Positions 28,532 to 37,222 of a stretch of DNA of 40,985 bases are shown one piece after another (within the stretch, counting starts at the first letter, position 1; every line of letters begins with the position of its first letter). Where the stretch lies: the NCBI GenBank assembly GCA_021782915.1, contig JAJXUK010000016.1:1-40985 (forward strand), given 5' to 3'. The notes beneath the pieces were generated by a model. The model made no database searches and was not told where the DNA came from. It worked only from the letters and a program-made list of their open reading frames with translations. A program made the position numbers and the translations under genes. Source of the DNA: Actinomycetes bacterium (GTDB taxonomy: Bacteria; Actinomycetota; Acidimicrobiia; Acidimicrobiales; RAAP-2).

Positions 28532-29062
28532 CTATCCCTTCACTCTCACCATAGCCGGGCGCAGCACCGCTCCCTTCCAGCGATAGCCCGCGCGCAGCAC
28601 GTCCTCGACGACCTGCTCGCCCTCCTCACCCTCGGCGTGCGGGGCGTGGGCCACCGCGTCGTGCACGGTGGGATCGAAGGCCACGCCGACCTCGTCGATG
28701 CGCTCCAGGCCCTCCTTGGCCAGCGTGTCGAGGGTCAGCGCGCGGGCCTGGGCGAGGGCGACGCCCTCGTCCGAGTCCTGGCGCGCGAAGTGCGCGCTGG
28801 CCAGATCGAGCGCGTCCAGCACCGGCAGCAGCTTGGCCACGATGTCGGCCGCGGCGCGCGCCGCGACGTCCTCGACCTGGCGCGCGACGCGCTTGCGGTA
28901 GTTCTCGAAGTCGGCCTGCAGGCGCTGGAGCGTCTCGAGGTACTCGTCGCGCTGCACCTCGGCCTCGCTACGGGTCTCGAGGACGTCGCCCGCCTCGGCC
29001 GCGACGTCCTCGCCCGCCGTCTCGTTCTCGAGGCCCTCGGCCTCGACCACGTCCTCGCCCAC
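28532..29062 (-). CDS. grpE: Nucleotide exchange factor GrpE
   Basis: 176 residues, cytosolic dimer that releases ADP from DnaK. The acidic N-terminus (GEDVVEAEGLENETAGEDVA) leads into the long dimerising helix YLETLQRLQADFENYRKRVA and a C-terminal beta domain with GVAFDPTVHDAVAHAPH and VLRAGYRWKGAVLRPAMV, the most conserved stretch. GTG 29062 is chosen because GGAG lies 5 bases upstream, inside the dnaK stop region; it starts 2 bases after the dnaK TAG. Confidence 0.93.
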   Translation of the reverse strand: MGEDVVEAEGLENETAGEDVAAEAGDVLETRSEAEVQRDEYLETLQRLQADFENYRKRVARQVEDVAARAAADIVAKLLPVLDALDLASAHFARQDSDEGVALAQARALTLDTLAKEGLERIDEVGVAFDPTVHDAVAHAPHAEGEEGEQVVEDVLRAGYRWKGAVLRPAMVRVKG

Positions 29063-29064
29063 GG

Positions 29065-30879
<1,815 letters not shown>

Positions 30880-30936
30880 GAAAACTCCTTCGTCGTCGGG
30901 CCCGGACCTTCCTGTTGGCCACGACTAGCAGTTTCA

Positions 30937-30967
30937 AGGTTAGCAACTTGAGTCCCCTCTTGTCAAG
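30937..30967 (-). promoter_or_regulatory. dnaK promoter overlapped by a HAIR (HspR) operator
   Basis: On the minus strand a perfect -35 TTGACA (30961-30966) is followed after 18 bases by -10 TAACCT (30937-30942). The HspR consensus is CTTGAGT-N7-ACTCAAG; here 30947-30967 reads CTTGACA-N7-ACTCAAG on the minus strand, 12 of 14 defined positions. The operator covers the -35 and much of the spacer, as expected for repression by blocking RNA polymerase. A leader of about 50 bases with a ribosome site follows. Confidence 0.75.
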
Positions 30968-31057
30968 AAAACCCATACCCTCCATGACAATCGCGTGTAT
31001 CCCTTGGCGCGCTTGGCCTCCAGGCCGCCCCGAGGACCGCGCCCGACCGGAACTCAG

Positions 31058-31063
31058 TACGCT
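31058..31063 (+). promoter_or_regulatory. Leaderless -10 (TACGCT) for gpmA
   Basis: TACGCT, then GGGGCC (6 bases), then the GTG at 31070. The spacer is too short for a ribosome site plus start region, pointing to a leaderless message. Confidence 0.5.
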
Positions 31064-31069
31064 GGGGCC

Positions 31070-31822
31070 GTGGCTGAGCTCATCCTCCTGCGCCACGGCC
31101 AGTCGGCCTGGAACGCGACCAACCAGTTCACCGGCTGGACCGACGTGGACCTGAGCGAGCTCGGCGAGGCCGAGGCCGCCAGCGCCGGGGCCCTGCTCCA
31201 AGAGGCCGGCACCGACCTGCGCGTGCTGCACACCTCGGTGCTGACGCGCGCGGTGCGCACCGCCGAGATCGCCCTGCACGTGGCGGGGCGCTCCTGGCTG
31301 CCGGTGACGCGCTCCTGGCGGCTCAACGAGCGCCACTACGGGGACCTGACCGGCCAGGACAAGAAGGAGACGGCGACGCGCTACGGCATGGACCAGCTCA
31401 AGCTCTGGCGACGCAGCTACGACGTGCCACCGCCGCGCATGCCCGACGGCGACGAGCGCCTGGTGGACAGCGACCCGCGCTATCGCGACGTGCCCCGAGA
31501 GTTCCTGCCGCGCACGGAGTGTCTGCGCGACGTGGTCAATCGCGTGCGGCCCTACCTGGCCGACGTGATCAACGAGGACCTGCGCCGCGAGGGTGCTCGC
31601 GGGGGCGCGGTCATCGTGGTGGCCCACGGCAACTCGCTGCGCGCGCTGCGCATGATCCTCGAGGGCATCGCCGAGGACCAGATCGTGGACCTGGAGATCC
31701 CGACCGGCATCCCCTACCGGATGCGCCTGGACGCCAACCTCGACATCATCGACGCCGCCTACCTGGGAGACCCCGCCGCCGCGGCCCGAGCGGCCGAGGC
31801 CGTCGCGCGCCAGGCGGGCTAG
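31070..31822 (+). CDS. gpmA: 2,3-bisphosphoglycerate-dependent phosphoglycerate mutase
   Basis: Interconverts 3- and 2-phosphoglycerate in glycolysis and gluconeogenesis, cytosol. GTG 31070 gives 250 residues, the family's normal length, starting AELILLRHGQSAWN with the phosphorylated His in RHGQS; a longer in-frame start at 30995 adds a tail unlike the family. Further motifs: NQFTGWTDVDLSELGEAEA, the LNERHYGDLTGQDKKETA loop specific to the cofactor-dependent enzyme, and VVAHGNSLRAL with the second catalytic His. It diverges from the dnaK operon and ends before paired hairpins. Confidence 0.95.
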   Translation: MAELILLRHGQSAWNATNQFTGWTDVDLSELGEAEAASAGALLQEAGTDLRVLHTSVLTRAVRTAEIALHVAGRSWLPVTRSWRLNERHYGDLTGQDKKETATRYGMDQLKLWRRSYDVPPPRMPDGDERLVDSDPRYRDVPREFLPRTECLRDVVNRVRPYLADVINEDLRREGARGGAVIVVAHGNSLRALRMILEGIAEDQIVDLEIPTGIPYRMRLDANLDIIDAAYLGDPAAAARAAEAVARQAG

Positions 31823-31948
31823 CTCAGGCTCACCTCGAGCCCGCGCCGGCGCCGGCAGCAGTCCCGGCCCGCTCCGGGGACCGGTCACGCGCGAGTGGCA
31901 AGGCCAACAGCACTCTGAGCCGACGAGCCTGAGCCTGTCACGCGCCGT

Positions 31949-31969
31949 GACCCGGGCCCGGCCCGGGTC
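31949..31969. terminator. First GC hairpin between gpmA and glnB
   Basis: GACCCGGGC and GCCCGGGTC form a perfect 9-bp stem with a 3-base loop. No T-run. Together with the next hairpin it probably separates the two converging transcripts. Confidence 0.45.
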
Positions 31970-31994
31970 GGCCTCGGCGCTCGGTCGCACACGA

Positions 31995-32029
31995 CGACGC
32001 CCCGCCCGGGGGGGCCGGGCGGGGCGTCG
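31995..32029. terminator. Second, 15-bp GC hairpin between gpmA and glnB
   Basis: CGACGCCCCGCCCGG and CCGGGCGGGGCGTCG pair perfectly over 15 bp around a GGGGG loop, 18 bases past the glnB stop. It works in either direction, so it can act as a shared terminator. It lacks a T-tract, as is common in high-GC actinobacteria. Confidence 0.65.
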
Positions 32030-32046
32030 CGAACGCGCACGACGGG

Positions 32047-32385
32047 CTAGATCGCGTCCGGTCCTCGCTCGTTGGTGCGCACGCGCACCACCTTGTCGAC
32101 CTCGGTGACCCAGACCTTGCCGTCACCGACCGAGCCAGTGCGCGCGCTGGCCACCACGGCGTCGATCACGCCGTCGAGCTGCTCGTCGGTGCACAGGACC
32201 TCGACGCGGATCTTGTCGATGAAGTCGAACTCGTACTCGCGGCCCCGGTAGATCTCGATGTGCCCGCCCTGTCGGCCGAAGCCGCGCGCCTGCGTCACCG
32301 TCATGCCGGACACCCCGATCTTGGTCAGCGCGACCTTCACCTCGTCGAGCTTGAAGGGCTTCACTACAGCGGTTACCAACTTCAT
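32047..32385 (-). CDS. glnB: Nitrogen regulatory protein PII (GlnB/GlnK)
   Basis: 112-residue trimeric signalling protein that reads 2-oxoglutarate, ATP and ADP and plugs the ammonium channel. All key positions are in register: Gln39 in FGRQGGH, T-loop Tyr51 in YRGREYEFDF (site of adenylylation or uridylylation), Lys90 in VGDGKVWV, Arg101 and Arg103 in VVRVRTNE. GGAGAGAG lies directly before the ATG. It follows amtB by 9 bases; an amt-linked PII is usually called GlnK. It ends before the 15-bp hairpin. Confidence 0.95.
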   Translation of the reverse strand: MKLVTAVVKPFKLDEVKVALTKIGVSGMTVTQARGFGRQGGHIEIYRGREYEFDFIDKIRVEVLCTDEQLDGVIDAVVASARTGSVGDGKVWVTEVDKVVRVRTNERGPDAI

Positions 32386-32394
32386 TCTCTCTCC

Positions 32395-33804
32395 TTAGAC
32401 GTTGTCGGGGTGGGTGTGGCTGGGGGTGAGGATCGGCTCGCCGAAGATCGGCTCGGGGAAGGCCTCCTCCTCGTGGATCGCCACGTCGCCGAGGGCCAGC
32501 ACCTCATCGTCCTCGCGCAGTCCGACCACGGCCTTCACGATATAGAAGATGACCGCCGTGCCGATCGAGGTGAAGGCGATGATCCACACCGCGGCGAGGA
32601 ACTGCTCCCAGAGCTGGTGGAACGAGTGGGTGAAGAACCAGCCGCCCACCGAGAAGCCGCCGGCGCCCTTGTAGTGCGCCCCGCTCACGCCGTACTCGGT
32701 CATCTTCGGGTCCGCGAGCAGGCCCACCAGCAGTCCGCCGGTCAGCCCGGCGAAGCCGTGGGTGTAGACGACCCCCAGGGCGTCATCGACCTTCTTGAAG
32801 AATCCCAGTTGGCTGACGTAGTTCCACGCGATCCACACGACCGTCGAGGCGATGAGCCCGACCAGCATGGCGCCCACGCCGTTGACCCAGCCGGCCGAGG
32901 GCGTGATCGCCACCAGACCGCAGATCATGCCGTTGATGGCGCCCAGGAAGGTCGGCTTCTTCTGGCGCGAGAGGGTCATGTCCAGCACCACCCAGGTCAG
33001 CACGCCCACCGCGGTGGCGACGTTGGTGTTGAGCACCGCGCTCGCCGCGTCGGCCCCGGCGTAGAAGGGGTCACCGCCGTTGAAGCCGTTCCAGCCGAGC
33101 CACAGGATGCCCGCGCCGATCGCCACCATCATCAGGTTGCTCGGGAACGCGTTCTCCCGGTCCTGCCAGCGTCGCGGGCCCACGATGGCCGCGCCCACGA
33201 AGGAGGCCACGCCGGCCGCCAGGTGGATGACGTAGCCCCCGGAGTAGTCCACCGCGCCCTTCTGGGCGAAGAAGCCGCCGCCCCAGAGCAGCGCGGCGTT
33301 CACGGTGTAGATCAGCGTGATCCACAGCGGCACGATCAGGAGCCACGCCTTGAACTTGAGCCGACCGACCAGCCCGCCCAAGAAGAGCAGTGGGGTGATC
33401 GCGGCGAAGACGAACTGGAAGTAGGCCATCGTGGCGGTCGGGAAGTGGAAGGGGATCAGCGTGTTGGCCCCCGAGACCGCCTGGCCCTGCTCGGCGCCGG
33501 CCGTGGACAGGGGCGTGAAGTGCCCGATGAAGCCGCTCCAGAACGAGCCGGTCGGCCCGAAGTGCGACAGGGTTCCGAAGGCCATGTTGTAGCCCCAGAG
33601 CATCCAGACCACCAGGGTGAGCGAGAAGCCCGTGAAGACCATCATCATGGTGTTCACGATCCACTTCTTGCGCACCAGGCCGCCGTAGAGCACGGCGATG
33701 CCCGGCAGGCTCATCAGGCCCACCAGCGTGGCCGCGACCAGCTGCCACGTGTTGTCGGCGGGATTCAGCCAACTGGGATAGGGGATCATCGTCGCGAGGG
33801 ACAC
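32395..33804 (-). CDS. amtB: Ammonium transporter Amt
   Basis: 469-residue Amt-family channel with about eleven membrane helices, forming trimers in the cell membrane. The N-terminus NTWQLVAATLVGLMSLPGIA then VLYGGLVRKK is the usual first helix region; VDYSGGYVIHLAAGVASFVG carries the first pore histidine and VVYTHGFAGLTGGLLVGLLA the second. The cytosolic C-terminal tail is acidic and a little extended. GTG start behind GGAGAGG; a GlnR-like box lies about 70-95 bases upstream. It is cotranscribed with glnB, whose product blocks the pore when nitrogen is ample. Confidence 0.95.
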   Translation of the reverse strand: MSLATMIPYPSWLNPADNTWQLVAATLVGLMSLPGIAVLYGGLVRKKWIVNTMMMVFTGFSLTLVVWMLWGYNMAFGTLSHFGPTGSFWSGFIGHFTPLSTAGAEQGQAVSGANTLIPFHFPTATMAYFQFVFAAITPLLFLGGLVGRLKFKAWLLIVPLWITLIYTVNAALLWGGGFFAQKGAVDYSGGYVIHLAAGVASFVGAAIVGPRRWQDRENAFPSNLMMVAIGAGILWLGWNGFNGGDPFYAGADAASAVLNTNVATAVGVLTWVVLDMTLSRQKKPTFLGAINGMICGLVAITPSAGWVNGVGAMLVGLIASTVVWIAWNYVSQLGFFKKVDDALGVVYTHGFAGLTGGLLVGLLADPKMTEYGVSGAHYKGAGGFSVGGWFFTHSFHQLWEQFLAAVWIIAFTSIGTAVIFYIVKAVVGLREDDEVLALGDVAIHEEEAFPEPIFGEPILTPSHTHPDNV

Positions 33805-33872
33805 GTCCTCTCCTTCTTCACACGGGAGGGCGCCGTTGACCTCGTCTACGGGCCCAACTCTGCCAAGCGAGG

Positions 33873-33899
33873 ATTTCGCGACCGTTAGCGACGTGTTTC
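33873..33899 (-). promoter_or_regulatory. GlnR-like box upstream of amtB-glnB
   Basis: On the minus strand the sequence is GAAAC-N6-CTAAC-N6-GAAAT, with 11-bp periodicity. The actinobacterial GlnR consensus repeats gTnAC-N6-GaAAC, so CTAAC-N6-GAAAT fits 8 of 9 defined bases if the weak first g is ignored, and the extra GAAAC extends the array. A -10-like TAGACG lies at 33843-33848. amtB and glnK are classic GlnR targets. Binding itself is inference. Confidence 0.5.
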
Positions 33900-33987
33900 A
33901 GGCGTATGAACTCCCGGGGACGACCGGTGCCGGTGAGGCGGGACCGCAGCGACGAGTGCTCGCCCGAGGCCGAGCACGTGGTGCGCT

Positions 33988-34563
33988 CTAGATCGTCGCG
34001 CCTCGCGCGCCGGGAAGAATCGGGCTCTCGTCCAGGACACCGTGGTAGAAGCAGGAGTCGAACCCCGTCGGAATTGCGAACTGCGCCGCGCTGCGCACCC
34101 CGGGCAGCTCTATCGTCAGCGTCGTCGCCACGCAGCCCACCACTCGGCCCAGGCCCTCATAGGTGTGGGTCGCGTAGAAGCCGAGTGAGAAGCTCGCGAC
34201 GCTCTGCGGGCCGATCACCACGCGGCGCACCGCACGGGCGCGGAAGAGATAGTCCTCGCCGTGGCGCACGCGAAGGGGCACGGACGTGCCGCGCTGGTTG
34301 AGGGCCTGCAGCGACGCGTAGCCCCGCAGCGAGCACGCGCGGGCCGAGGCGTTGATGATCTCGACGTTGAGCGCCTGGTGCGAGAGACCGGCGGCCCCGC
34401 CACCGGGGCCCAGCACCAACTGGGCGAACCGGCAGGTCGCCACGACGGGCCCGGACGACGCGGCCCGCGCCGCGCTGGCGCCGACCTGGCTGCCCGAGAG
34501 CACGACCATGATCGCGACGATTCCCGCGCGCACGACTCCGGGCCCCCCACGTCGCAGCGACAT
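33988..34563 (-). CDS. Secreted protein, DUF4232-like
   Basis: 191 residues from ATG 34563, which gives a clean signal peptide (MSLRRGGPGVVRAGIVAIMV onward) with a cleavage site near ARA/ASS at about residue 36; a GTG at 34590, three bases after the MFS stop, is an alternative that adds nine residues. The mature domain has four cysteines (VATCRFAQ, RACSLRG, VGCVATT, DSCFYHG) and the DUF4232 pattern of glycine-rich strands (GPGGGAAGLSHQALNVEIIN, then YASLQALNQRGTSVP). Function unknown. It is the third cistron of marR-MFS-DUF4232. Confidence 0.75.
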   Translation of the reverse strand: MSLRRGGPGVVRAGIVAIMVVLSGSQVGASAARAASSGPVVATCRFAQLVLGPGGGAAGLSHQALNVEIINASARACSLRGYASLQALNQRGTSVPLRVRHGEDYLFRARAVRRVVIGPQSVASFSLGFYATHTYEGLGRVVGCVATTLTIELPGVRSAAQFAIPTGFDSCFYHGVLDESPILPGARGATI

Positions 34564-34593
34564 GGCTCCATCATGCCAGCGCCGGGGCACGCC

Positions 34594-36288
34594 TCAGCCC
34601 TCGAGATCGTCGCGCTCGATCGACTCACCCTGGTGTCCGCGCGCCGCCGACGCGACCAGGGCCAGCACCGTGCACGTGACGCTCACCCACAGCACCGGCG
34701 CCAGGCCGTCACCGAAGGGTGCACTGAGCAGGTGGGCAAAGAAGCGCGGGCTGGTGACGAGGCCCGCGTCGGCGAGGCCGGACAGCACGTGGCTCGAGGC
34801 GAGCAGGTGCGCAACCGGGTTCACGCCCAGCAACGTGGCGAAGAGTGAGGCGACGGGTGGCAGAGTCGCCACGTGGCCGGCCGCGCTCGCCGGCACCCCG
34901 TGAGAGACCAGTCCACTCGTGAGGGCCCGCGGCAGGTGCCGGGCCAGTCCCGCGATCATGATCGAGAAGAAGACGCCGATGGAGAGTGCCGTGCCCGAGT
35001 TCATGAAGGTCGCGCGCATGCCCGAGGCCTCCCCGCGCTGATTCGCCGGCACCGAGCCCATGATCGAGGAGGTGTTGGGTGCGGCGAACATGCCCCCGCC
35101 GATCCCGTTGAGGGTGATGAGGATCGCGAAGGGCGCGTAGGAGAAGCTCACCGGGATCCCCAAGAGGCCCAGCAGGCTGAGCGCGAAGACGCCCAGACCG
35201 GCGGTGGCCAGCCTGCGCGAGCCGAAGCGGTCCGAGAGGTACCCCGAAAGCGGCCCGGCGATGAGCATCCCCAGCGTCAGGGGCAGCAGGAAGATCCCCG
35301 ACCACAGTGACGTCTGGTCGAAGCGGTATCCGTGCAGGGGCAGCCAGATCCCCTGGAGCCAGATCACGAAGATGAACTGCAGGCCGCCGCGCACCAGGGA
35401 GATCAGAAAGGCCGCCGCGTTGCCCATGGAGAAGGCGCGAATGCGAAAGAGGCTGAGATCGAACATCGGATCCGGCGCCCGGCGCTCCACCCGCCAGAAG
35501 GCGCCGAGCAGGACGGCGCCGCCGACGAGCTCGAGCACCACCTGGGGATTGGCCCAGCCCATCGCCGCACCGTGATAGGGCTGCACGCCCTGGGTCACGC
35601 CCCACAGCAGCGCGCCCAGGCCCAGGGCGAAGGTGACGTTGCCGGCCCAGTCGATGCGCCCGGGCTTGCGCTCGCCCGTCTCGCGCAGCTGCAGGTAGGC
35701 CCAGACGGTGCCGAACAGTCCGATCGGCACGTTGATCCAGAAGATCCAGCGCCAGTCGATCGAGGCGAGCAGGCCCCCGGCGACCAGTCCCACGAACTGA
35801 CCGGCCAGGGCAGCGACCTGGTTGATGCCCAGCGCGAAGCCGCGCTGGGTCGACGGGAAGGCGTCGGTCAGGATCGCCGCGGAGTTGGCCATGAGCATCG
35901 AGCCGCCCACCGCCTGCAGGACCCGCCACCCGATCAGCCACACCGCGCCGCCACCCTGGGTGAAGGGGTCAAAGGAGAGCAGCATCGAGGCCAGGGTGAA
36001 GACGACGAAGCCGGCGTTGTAGATGCGCACGCGTCCGTACATGTCCCCGAGGCGTCCCACGCTCACGACGAGCACGGCCTGCACGAGGCGGTAGCCCATG
36101 ATCATCCACAGCAGGTAGCCGATCGAGCTGGGTGCCAGCGGATCCAGGTGGATGCCGCGGAAGATGGGTGGCAGCGCGATCAGCACGATCGACCCGTCCA
36201 GGGCCGACATGAAGACGGCCGCGGTGGTGTTGGCCAGCGCCACCCACCGGTAGCGGCTGGTCTCATCGGGCGCGAGGAGCGTGCTCAC
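34594..36288 (-). CDS. MFS transporter, DHA2 (14-TMS) drug-export type
   Basis: 564-residue membrane protein with about 14 hydrophobic segments. Start region MSALDGSIVLIALPPI matches motif D1 of DHA2 exporters; motif A is VGRLGDMYGRVRIYN; the fifth-helix motif C region reads QFVGLVAGGLLASIDWRWIF. Such proteins expel lipophilic drugs or metabolites using the proton gradient. GTG start overlaps the marR stop as GTGA. A MarR repressor directly ahead supports drug- or metabolite-inducible export. Confidence 0.88.
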   Translation of the reverse strand: MSTLLAPDETSRYRWVALANTTAAVFMSALDGSIVLIALPPIFRGIHLDPLAPSSIGYLLWMIMGYRLVQAVLVVSVGRLGDMYGRVRIYNAGFVVFTLASMLLSFDPFTQGGGAVWLIGWRVLQAVGGSMLMANSAAILTDAFPSTQRGFALGINQVAALAGQFVGLVAGGLLASIDWRWIFWINVPIGLFGTVWAYLQLRETGERKPGRIDWAGNVTFALGLGALLWGVTQGVQPYHGAAMGWANPQVVLELVGGAVLLGAFWRVERRAPDPMFDLSLFRIRAFSMGNAAAFLISLVRGGLQFIFVIWLQGIWLPLHGYRFDQTSLWSGIFLLPLTLGMLIAGPLSGYLSDRFGSRRLATAGLGVFALSLLGLLGIPVSFSYAPFAILITLNGIGGGMFAAPNTSSIMGSVPANQRGEASGMRATFMNSGTALSIGVFFSIMIAGLARHLPRALTSGLVSHGVPASAAGHVATLPPVASLFATLLGVNPVAHLLASSHVLSGLADAGLVTSPRFFAHLLSAPFGDGLAPVLWVSVTCTVLALVASAARGHQGESIERDDLEG

Positions 36289-36722
36289 AGGCCCTCGGCT
36301 AGGCGCTCGATGAGGGGAGCGACCTCGAAGAGCTGCCTGAGCTCCTCGGCGCTGAATCCCGCCTCGAGCGCCGCGGCGAGCTGGTCGGCCCGGCGCGTGC
36401 GACGCCGAGCCAAGGCGCCGGCCCCCTCGCGCGTCAGATTTAGCAGGAGCCGGCGACGATCGGTGGCGTCGGCCTCGCGTCTCACCAGACCCCGGCGCTG
36501 CAGGCTCGCCACGGTCGCGCCCACGCTCTGGGGGCTGATGCCCTCCGCACGAGCCAGGCTCGCCGCGTCGAGGGGGCCGAGCCGGTCCAGGCGCGCCAGC
36601 ACCGAGGCCTCCGGGACGGCCAGCTCGTCGTCGACGCCGTGCTGGCGCAGGCGCAGGTTCAGCAGTCGGATGCTCAGCTGCAGGGCGCGCGCGACCTGCT
36701 CAGCGGTGATCTCAGAATCCAT
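36285..36722 (-). CDS. MarR-family transcriptional regulator
   Basis: 145 residues. Helical dimerisation ends flank a winged helix-turn-helix: GPLDAASLARAEGISPQSVG then ATVASLQRRGLVRREADATD and the wing RRRLLLNLTREG. Such regulators repress adjacent exporters until a ligand binds. ATG 36722. An imperfect palindrome begins 5 bases upstream of the start, consistent with autorepression. Operon partner: the DHA2 exporter. Confidence 0.9.
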   Translation of the reverse strand: MDSEITAEQVARALQLSIRLLNLRLRQHGVDDELAVPEASVLARLDRLGPLDAASLARAEGISPQSVGATVASLQRRGLVRREADATDRRRLLLNLTREGAGALARRRTRRADQLAAALEAGFSAEELRQLFEVAPLIERLAEGL

Positions 36723-36726
36723 CAGG

Positions 36727-36744
36727 CTGAACTTATCAGTCCAG
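36727..36744. promoter_or_regulatory. Probable MarR operator
   Basis: CTGAACTTATCAGTCCAG is an 18-bp near-palindrome (7-4-7, one mismatch, core ACT-TATC-AGT) lying between the marR start and the divergent PPOX gene, where it would block the marR-MFS promoter. Confidence 0.45.
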
Positions 36745-36798
36745 GCTTACGCACTCGCCAGTACCGGCGCACCCCTGGCGAGCGCAGTATTGATCCCG

Positions 36799-36804
36799 TA
36801 GGGT
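36799..36804 (+). promoter_or_regulatory. Leaderless -10 (TAGGGT) for the PPOX gene
   Basis: TAGGGT, then TCTGCC (6 bases), then ATG 36811; no ribosome site. Confidence 0.5.
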
Positions 36805-36810
36805 TCTGCC

Positions 36811-37215
36811 ATGACTACGAGCATCCCGGACTCGCACCGCGACCTGCTGGAAGCCGCCACGGCGGTGCTGGCCACCAACGGCCCGGACGGACGGCCCCAG
36901 CTCTCGGCCGTCTGGTTCCTCGCCGAACACGACACGATCCGCGTCTCGCTGCACACGTCACGCCAGAAGGTCAAGAACATGCGCGCGCACCCGGCGGTGA
37001 CCTTCTTCGTCCTTGACCCGGCGGCCCCGACGCGCTACCTCGAGGTGCGCGGTGACGCCGAGATCACCGACGACGAGGGCTACGCCTTCGCCGACAAGAT
37101 CGGCGCGAAGTACGGCGCGGACCTGCGCGCCTTCGACGGCCCCGCGCAGTCGCGCGTGGTGATCACCATCCACCCGACGCGCGTCAACGCGATCGACCTG
37201 CTGGCCGGCAGCTAG
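36811..37215 (+). CDS. PPOX-class (F420/FMN split-barrel) flavoprotein
   Basis: 134 residues, cytosolic. Split-barrel signature: a short helix, then AVLATNGPDGRPQLSAVWFL, IRVSLHTSRQKVKNMRAHPA (cofactor phosphate-binding RxK region), VTFFVLDP and YLEVRGDAEITDDEG. Size and order match actinobacterial proteins of the Rv1155 type, which bind F420 or FMN and reduce small molecules; the physiological substrate is unknown. Leaderless start. It ends 7 bases before the stop of the convergent Fe-S oxidoreductase gene. Confidence 0.8.
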   Translation: MTTSIPDSHRDLLEAATAVLATNGPDGRPQLSAVWFLAEHDTIRVSLHTSRQKVKNMRAHPAVTFFVLDPAAPTRYLEVRGDAEITDDEGYAFADKIGAKYGADLRAFDGPAQSRVVITIHPTRVNAIDLLAGS

Positions 37216-37222
37216 CCGCGCC

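Noticed and set aside
30995-31069. N-terminal extension of gpmA
   Set aside because: The added 25 residues do not resemble the family, and the TACGCT -10 lies inside them, 6 bases before the GTG.
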